Shown here in pieces: positions 8,631 through 11,137 of a DNA stretch of 11,137 nt; positions within the stretch are counted from its first letter, which is position 1, and each line of letters opens with the position of its first letter. Both the position numbers and the translations under genes were made by a program. Source of the DNA: Aeromicrobium sp. (GTDB taxonomy: Bacteria; Actinomycetota; Actinomycetes; Propionibacteriales; Nocardioidaceae); assembly GCA_023254755.1 (NCBI GenBank), contig JALRKU010000210.1, positions 1 to 11,137 of the forward strand, written 5' to 3'. The notes beneath the pieces are model-generated. The model was not told the origin of the DNA. It ran no database searches and worked only from the letters and a program-made list of their open reading frames with translations.

Positions 8631-9233
8631 ATGAGCACCTCCACCGGACGCCGCACGTCGTCGTCGACCGACCTCGCCCTCGTCGCCACCTTCGCCGCCT
8701 TCATCGGCGTCTGCGCGATCCTGCCCGCGATCAAGGGCGTGGCCAACGTTCCGTACACGCTGCAGATGTTCGGCATCTTCCTCGCGGCCGCGGTGCTCGG
8801 CGCGAAGCGCGGGGCGCTCGCGGTCCTGCTCTACCTGGCCGTCGCGACGGCCGGTGTGCCGATCTTCGCGCAGGGCGCCGCCGGTCCCGGCGTGTGGAGC
8901 GGGGCGACCGGCGGCTACCTGCTGGCCTTCCCGATCGCCGCGGTCCTCGTCGGAGCCGTGGCCCAGCTCGTCGCTCGACGCAGTCCCACCGCGTTCGTCG
9001 GCGTCGTGTCCGTCGCCGCTGCCGTGGTGACCGTCGCCGTCGTCGGCACGCTGGGCACGCTCGGCATGGCCCGCGCGCTCGACGTCTCCCTCAGCGTCGC
9101 GTGGGGCTACGCCACACCGTTCTTCGTCGCCGACGTCACGAAGGGGATCATCGCGGCGATCGTCGCGGCGGCGGTCCACCGCGCGTTCCCCCAGCTGCTG
9201 CGCAGCACCTCGTCACCGCTGCTGCGCCAGTAG
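8631..9233 (+). CDS. bioY: Biotin ECF transporter substrate-binding subunit BioY
   Basis: Integral membrane S component that captures biotin for the energy-coupling factor transporter. The 200-aa protein has about six hydrophobic helices starting near residue 14. BioY signatures are clear: VPYTLQMFGIFLAAAVLGAK (40-59), YLAVATAGVPIFAQG (68-82), then GATGGYLLAFPIAA (91-104), and ADVTKGIIAAI (167-177) near the C-terminus. Length is typical. ATG at 8631 is preceded by AAGGA (8620-8624) with 6 nt spacing, a good ribosome site; this gene has a leader, unlike several neighbours. It is first in a bioY-bioM-bioN operon under the twin BioQ sites, and so is expected to be induced when biotin is scarce. 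The TAG stop is also the start of a possible internal -10 box for bioM. Confidence 0.95.
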   Translation: MSTSTGRRTSSSTDLALVATFAAFIGVCAILPAIKGVANVPYTLQMFGIFLAAAVLGAKRGALAVLLYLAVATAGVPIFAQGAAGPGVWSGATGGYLLAFPIAAVLVGAVAQLVARRSPTAFVGVVSVAAAVVTVAVVGTLGTLGMARALDVSLSVAWGYATPFFVADVTKGIIAAIVAAAVHRAFPQLLRSTSSPLLRQ

Positions 9234-9236
9234 CGT
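9231..9236 (+). promoter_or_regulatory. Possible internal -10 box before bioM
   Basis: TAGCGT fits TAnnnT, contains the bioY stop codon, and lies 7 nt before the GTG start of bioM at 9244, which has no Shine-Dalgarno. It could give a leaderless bioMN message independent of the BioQ-controlled promoter. No clear -35; chance occurrence is possible. Confidence 0.3.
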
Positions 9237-9243
9237 CGTCCCC

Positions 9244-9933
9244 GTGATCAGGTTCGAGGACGCCGGCGTCACCGTCGACACGCCCGACGGCGACCTGGCG
9301 ATCCTCGAACCGACGGACCTCACGCTCACCGAGCACCGCGTCGGCGTCATCGGCGCCAACGGCTCGGGCAAGTCGACGCTCGCCCGCCTGGTCAACGGGC
9401 TCGTCTCGGCAGCGTCGGGCACGGTCCGCGTGGACGGCCTCGACGTCGCGACCGACGGACCCGCGGTGCGCCGCCGGGTCGGGTTCGTGTTCACCCAGCC
9501 GGCGGCCCAGCTCGTCATGCCGACCGTGCTGGAGGACGTCGCCCTGTCGCTGCGTCGGCACGTGAAGGACAAGCGCGAGCGGGAGGCGCGCGCCCGGGCG
9601 GTGCTGGCCGACATCGGGCTCGCCGACCGCGCCGACACCTCCGTGCACGCCCTCTCCGGCGGCCAGCAGCAGCTGCTGGCGATCGCGGGCGTCCTGGCCT
9701 GCGAGCCCACGGTCGTGGTCGCCGACGAGCCGACCACCCTGCTCGACCTGCGCAACGCGCGCGCGGTGCAGGAGCGCCTGCTGTCGATGGAGCAGCAGCT
9801 GCTGCTCGTCACGCACGACCTCGACCTGGCGCGGCGCTGCGACCGGGCGCTGGTCGTCGAGGACGGCCGCGTGACGTGCGACGACGACCCCGAGCGCGCG
9901 GTCGCGCACTACGTCGAGAGTGCACTGTCGTGA
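9244..9933 (+). CDS. bioM: Biotin ECF transporter ATPase BioM
   Basis: ABC-type ATPase (A component) that powers BioY together with BioN at the cytoplasmic face. The 229-aa protein has all motor motifs: Walker A GANGSGKST (37-45), Q-loop Gln85 in FTQPAAQL, signature LSGGQQQ (137-143), Walker B VVVADEP (157-163) with catalytic Glu162, D-loop LLDLRN (166-171) and switch His191. The FxxTQPxxQL Q-loop and short length are typical of ECF A subunits. Start GTG at 9244 lies 10 nt after the bioY stop, with no ribosome site in between, so it depends on coupling, read-through or a leaderless message. The assignment to biotin rests on position between bioY and bioN. A single A subunit is present, so the transporter would use a homodimer of BioM. 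Confidence 0.92.
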   Translation: MIRFEDAGVTVDTPDGDLAILEPTDLTLTEHRVGVIGANGSGKSTLARLVNGLVSAASGTVRVDGLDVATDGPAVRRRVGFVFTQPAAQLVMPTVLEDVALSLRRHVKDKREREARARAVLADIGLADRADTSVHALSGGQQQLLAIAGVLACEPTVVVADEPTTLLDLRNARAVQERLLSMEQQLLLVTHDLDLARRCDRALVVEDGRVTCDDDPERAVAHYVESALS

Positions 9934-9943
9934 GGCGCGCACG

Positions 9944-10558
9944 GTGAGGAGCCTGCCGCTCGGCCTGCAGGTCCCCGGCGACACCGTGTGGCACCGCCTG
10001 CCCACGGGTCGCAAGCTGCTGGGCCTCGTGCTGCTCGGCGTCGGGGTCGTCGCCCTGCAGGGTCCGTGGCTCCCGCTGCTCGCCCTCGCGGCTGCCCTGG
10101 GCGTCGCGCTGCACGCTGGCGTGCCCGCGCGCAGCCTGGCGCTCGGTGTCCGACCCCTGCTCGTGCTGCTGGCGGTCGTGGCGGCGCTGCAGACGTGGCA
10201 GCGGGGCTGGCCGGTGGCGGTCGAGGTCGTGGCCACCACCCTCACGCTGGTCGTGCTCGCCACGACGTTCACCGCGACGACCCCGACCGACGACCTGCTC
10301 GACGCCGTCGTCCGGGCCGCTCGCGTGCTGCGTCCCTTCGGCGTCGACCCCGAGCGTGTCGCGCTGACCTTCTCCCTCGCGATCTCCTCGATCCCCGTGG
10401 TGACGACGCTGTTCACGCAGACGCGCGAGGCGGCCAAGGCCCGCGGCCTCGAGCGCAGCCCGCGCGCGACCTTGACCCCCTTCGCGGTGCGCACGGTCGC
10501 CCACGCGCACGCCGTCGGCGACGCCCTCGCCGCCCGCGGCCTCGGCGACCCCGACTGA
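9944..10558 (+). CDS. bioN: Biotin ECF transporter transmembrane subunit BioN
   Basis: EcfT/CbiQ-type T component that couples BioM to BioY in the membrane. With the chosen start it is 204 aa. Hydrophobic spans are at about 23-58, 66-84 and 92-112, followed by a cytoplasmic coupling region with the two Ala-Arg-Gly motifs of the family: AKARGLERSP (Arg167) and ALAARGLG (Arg198). The second motif is almost at the C-terminus, and the length matches short BioN proteins. GTG at 9944 is preferred because GAGG (9932-9935) lies 8 nt upstream and the membrane part begins right after it. GTG at 9920, overlapping bioM by 14 nt, would add 8 unremarkable residues. It is the last gene of bioYMN and is followed by a large inverted repeat. 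Confidence 0.92.
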   Translation: MRSLPLGLQVPGDTVWHRLPTGRKLLGLVLLGVGVVALQGPWLPLLALAAALGVALHAGVPARSLALGVRPLLVLLAVVAALQTWQRGWPVAVEVVATTLTLVVLATTFTATTPTDDLLDAVVRAARVLRPFGVDPERVALTFSLAISSIPVVTTLFTQTREAAKARGLERSPRATLTPFAVRTVAHAHAVGDALAARGLGDPD

Positions 10559-10568
10559 CCCCCGCCCG

Positions 10569-10639
10569 TCCCCGCGTTTCGTGGACCTGGTGACGGAATC
10601 CGGCGCCGAGACCGTCGTCAGGTCCACAGAACGCGGGGA
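10569..10639. repeat. Large imperfect inverted repeat (28-bp arms)
   Basis: Left arm 10569-10596 and right arm 10612-10639 match as inverted copies at 24 of 28 positions, around a 15-nt centre that contains the palindrome CGGCGCCG (10601-10608). Shared blocks are TCCCCGCGTT, GTGGACCTG and GACGG. The four mismatches fall in two adjacent pairs, and three of the four would be G-U wobbles in RNA. Weaker C-rich/G-rich complementarity extends outside both arms (about 10561-10650). It could end bioYMN transcription, but has no U tract, and its length is more like a REP/MITE-type palindromic element. It fills most of the only non-coding gap over 100 nt. Confidence 0.85.
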
Positions 10640-10650
10640 GGGACGGGGCC

Positions 10651-10656
10651 TACACT
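10651..10656 (+). promoter_or_regulatory. Candidate -10 box for the response regulator
   Basis: TACACT fits TAnnnT and lies 7 nt before the ATG at 10664; only C-rich sequence with no ribosome site lies between, so the message is probably leaderless. The -35 position falls within the right arm of the inverted repeat and shows no consensus. Confidence 0.45.
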
Positions 10657-10663
10657 CCCCCGC

Positions 10664-11137
10664 ATGGACGACGTCGCGCCCGAGCCCGCTGCCGCGCTGC
10701 GGACCCTCGTCGTCGACGACGAGCAGCCGGTGCTCGACGAGCTCGTCTACCTCCTCGAGCGCGACCCGCGGGTCGGTGCGGTGCACACCGCCCGCTCCGG
10801 CGCCGAGGCGCTGCGCCGACTGGAGGGCGGCGCCGTCGACCTCCTCTTCCTCGACATCGCCATGCCCGGGCTCTCGGGCATCGACATCGCCCGCGTCGTC
10901 GGGCAGTTCCGCACCCCGCCGCGCGTCGTCTTCGTCACCGCGCACGAGGGTCACGCGCTCGAGGCGTTCGAGCTGGGCGCCCTCGACTACCTCCTCAAGC
11001 CCATCCGGGAGGAGCGGCTGCGCGAGAGCATCCGGCGCGCGGTCGACCAGGGCGACCCCGCCCCGGAGGCCGACGAGACGATCGCCGTCGAGCTCGGCGG
11101 CGTCACCCGGTTCGTCCGGCGGTCCACGGTGACCCAC
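10664..11137 (+). CDS. LytTR-type response regulator, 3'-truncated by the window
   Basis: Response regulator whose first 158 residues are visible; the frame stays open to the window end. The receiver domain has Asp18, Asp19 and Glu20 in VVDDEQP, phosphoacceptor Asp64 in LLFLDIAMPGLSG, Thr92 in FVTAHEG, and Lys112 in LDYLLKPI. The RRAVDQ helix and a linker follow, and the last residues (IAVELGGVTRFVRRSTVTH) look like the start of a LytTR DNA-binding domain, which would bind direct-repeat promoter sites. It is a natural partner for the LytS-type kinase at 4627-5712, although about 5 kb separates them. ATG at 10664 is supported by the -10 box 7 nt upstream; the receiver begins about 12 residues later. 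The receiver assignment is certain; the LytTR output is inferred from a short segment. Confidence 0.9.
   Translation, partial: MDDVAPEPAAALRTLVVDDEQPVLDELVYLLERDPRVGAVHTARSGAEALRRLEGGAVDLLFLDIAMPGLSGIDIARVVGQFRTPPRVVFVTAHEGHALEAFELGALDYLLKPIREERLRESIRRAVDQGDPAPEADETIAVELGGVTRFVRRSTVTH

Noticed and set aside
7210..8634. 474-codon plus-strand open frame over the methyltransferase and bioQ
   Set aside because: Antisense to two recognised genes; it would also run through the BioQ operators.
9148..10494. 448-codon minus-strand open frame over bioM and bioN
   Set aside because: Antisense to ATPase and EcfT genes with complete motifs; its own product has no motif.
10581..11132. Plus-strand open frame starting inside the inverted repeat
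   Set aside because: It is the wrong frame of the response regulator: the frame from 10664 gives a complete receiver domain and stays open to the end, while this one gives a Ser/Arg/Pro-rich string.

Overview
The window is very GC-rich, uses GTG starts freely and carries several TAnnnT -10 boxes placed 6-7 nt before a start codon (leaderless genes). Together with a GuaB1-type enzyme and a BioQ/BioYMN biotin uptake locus, this points to an actinobacterium. A member of Nocardioidaceae (Nocardioides/Aeromicrobium-like) is my guess from protein style, not something I could prove. Almost every base is coding; no rRNA, tRNA, CRISPR array or insertion sequence is visible.

Layout. (1) 1-3920: the end of a surface-polysaccharide region. 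It has a 5'-truncated GDP-mannose 3,5-epimerase with every catalytic residue of the plant enzyme that lies in the visible part, a WcaI-like GT4 glycosyltransferase 4 nt downstream, and a converging membrane acyltransferase with an SGNH domain whose 3' end overlaps the glycosyltransferase by 38 bp. (2) 3971-5712: a small, probably degenerate SAM-methyltransferase-fold protein coupled by an ATGA overlap to a soluble GAF-containing LytS-type histidine kinase. (3) 5722-7182: guaB1, an IMPDH/GMP-reductase family enzyme with CBS domains. (4) 7186-7947, minus strand: a class I methyltransferase ending 3 bp from guaB1. (5) 8038-10558: a biotin uptake locus. The TetR repressor bioQ (minus) diverges from bioY-bioM-bioN (plus), and two palindromic TGAAC-N3-GTTCA operators sit in the gap between them. 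(6) 10559-10663: a 105-nt intergenic stretch dominated by a 28-bp-arm imperfect inverted repeat. (7) 10664-end: the receiver domain of a response regulator that looks like a LytTR family member and runs off the window.

How it fits together. The epimerase, glycosyltransferase and acyltransferase suggest synthesis and decoration of an extracellular glycan, possibly containing an L-galactose or L-gulose type sugar. BioQ probably represses both itself and the BioYMN ECF transporter through the shared double operator. The LytS-type kinase and the response regulator are a plausible cognate pair separated by about 5 kb of purine and biotin genes. The points most worth a second look are the split two-component pair, the kinase-coupled degenerate methyltransferase, the large inverted repeat before the regulator, and the set of leaderless promoters, two of which reuse the upstream gene's TAG stop codon as the start of the -10 box.
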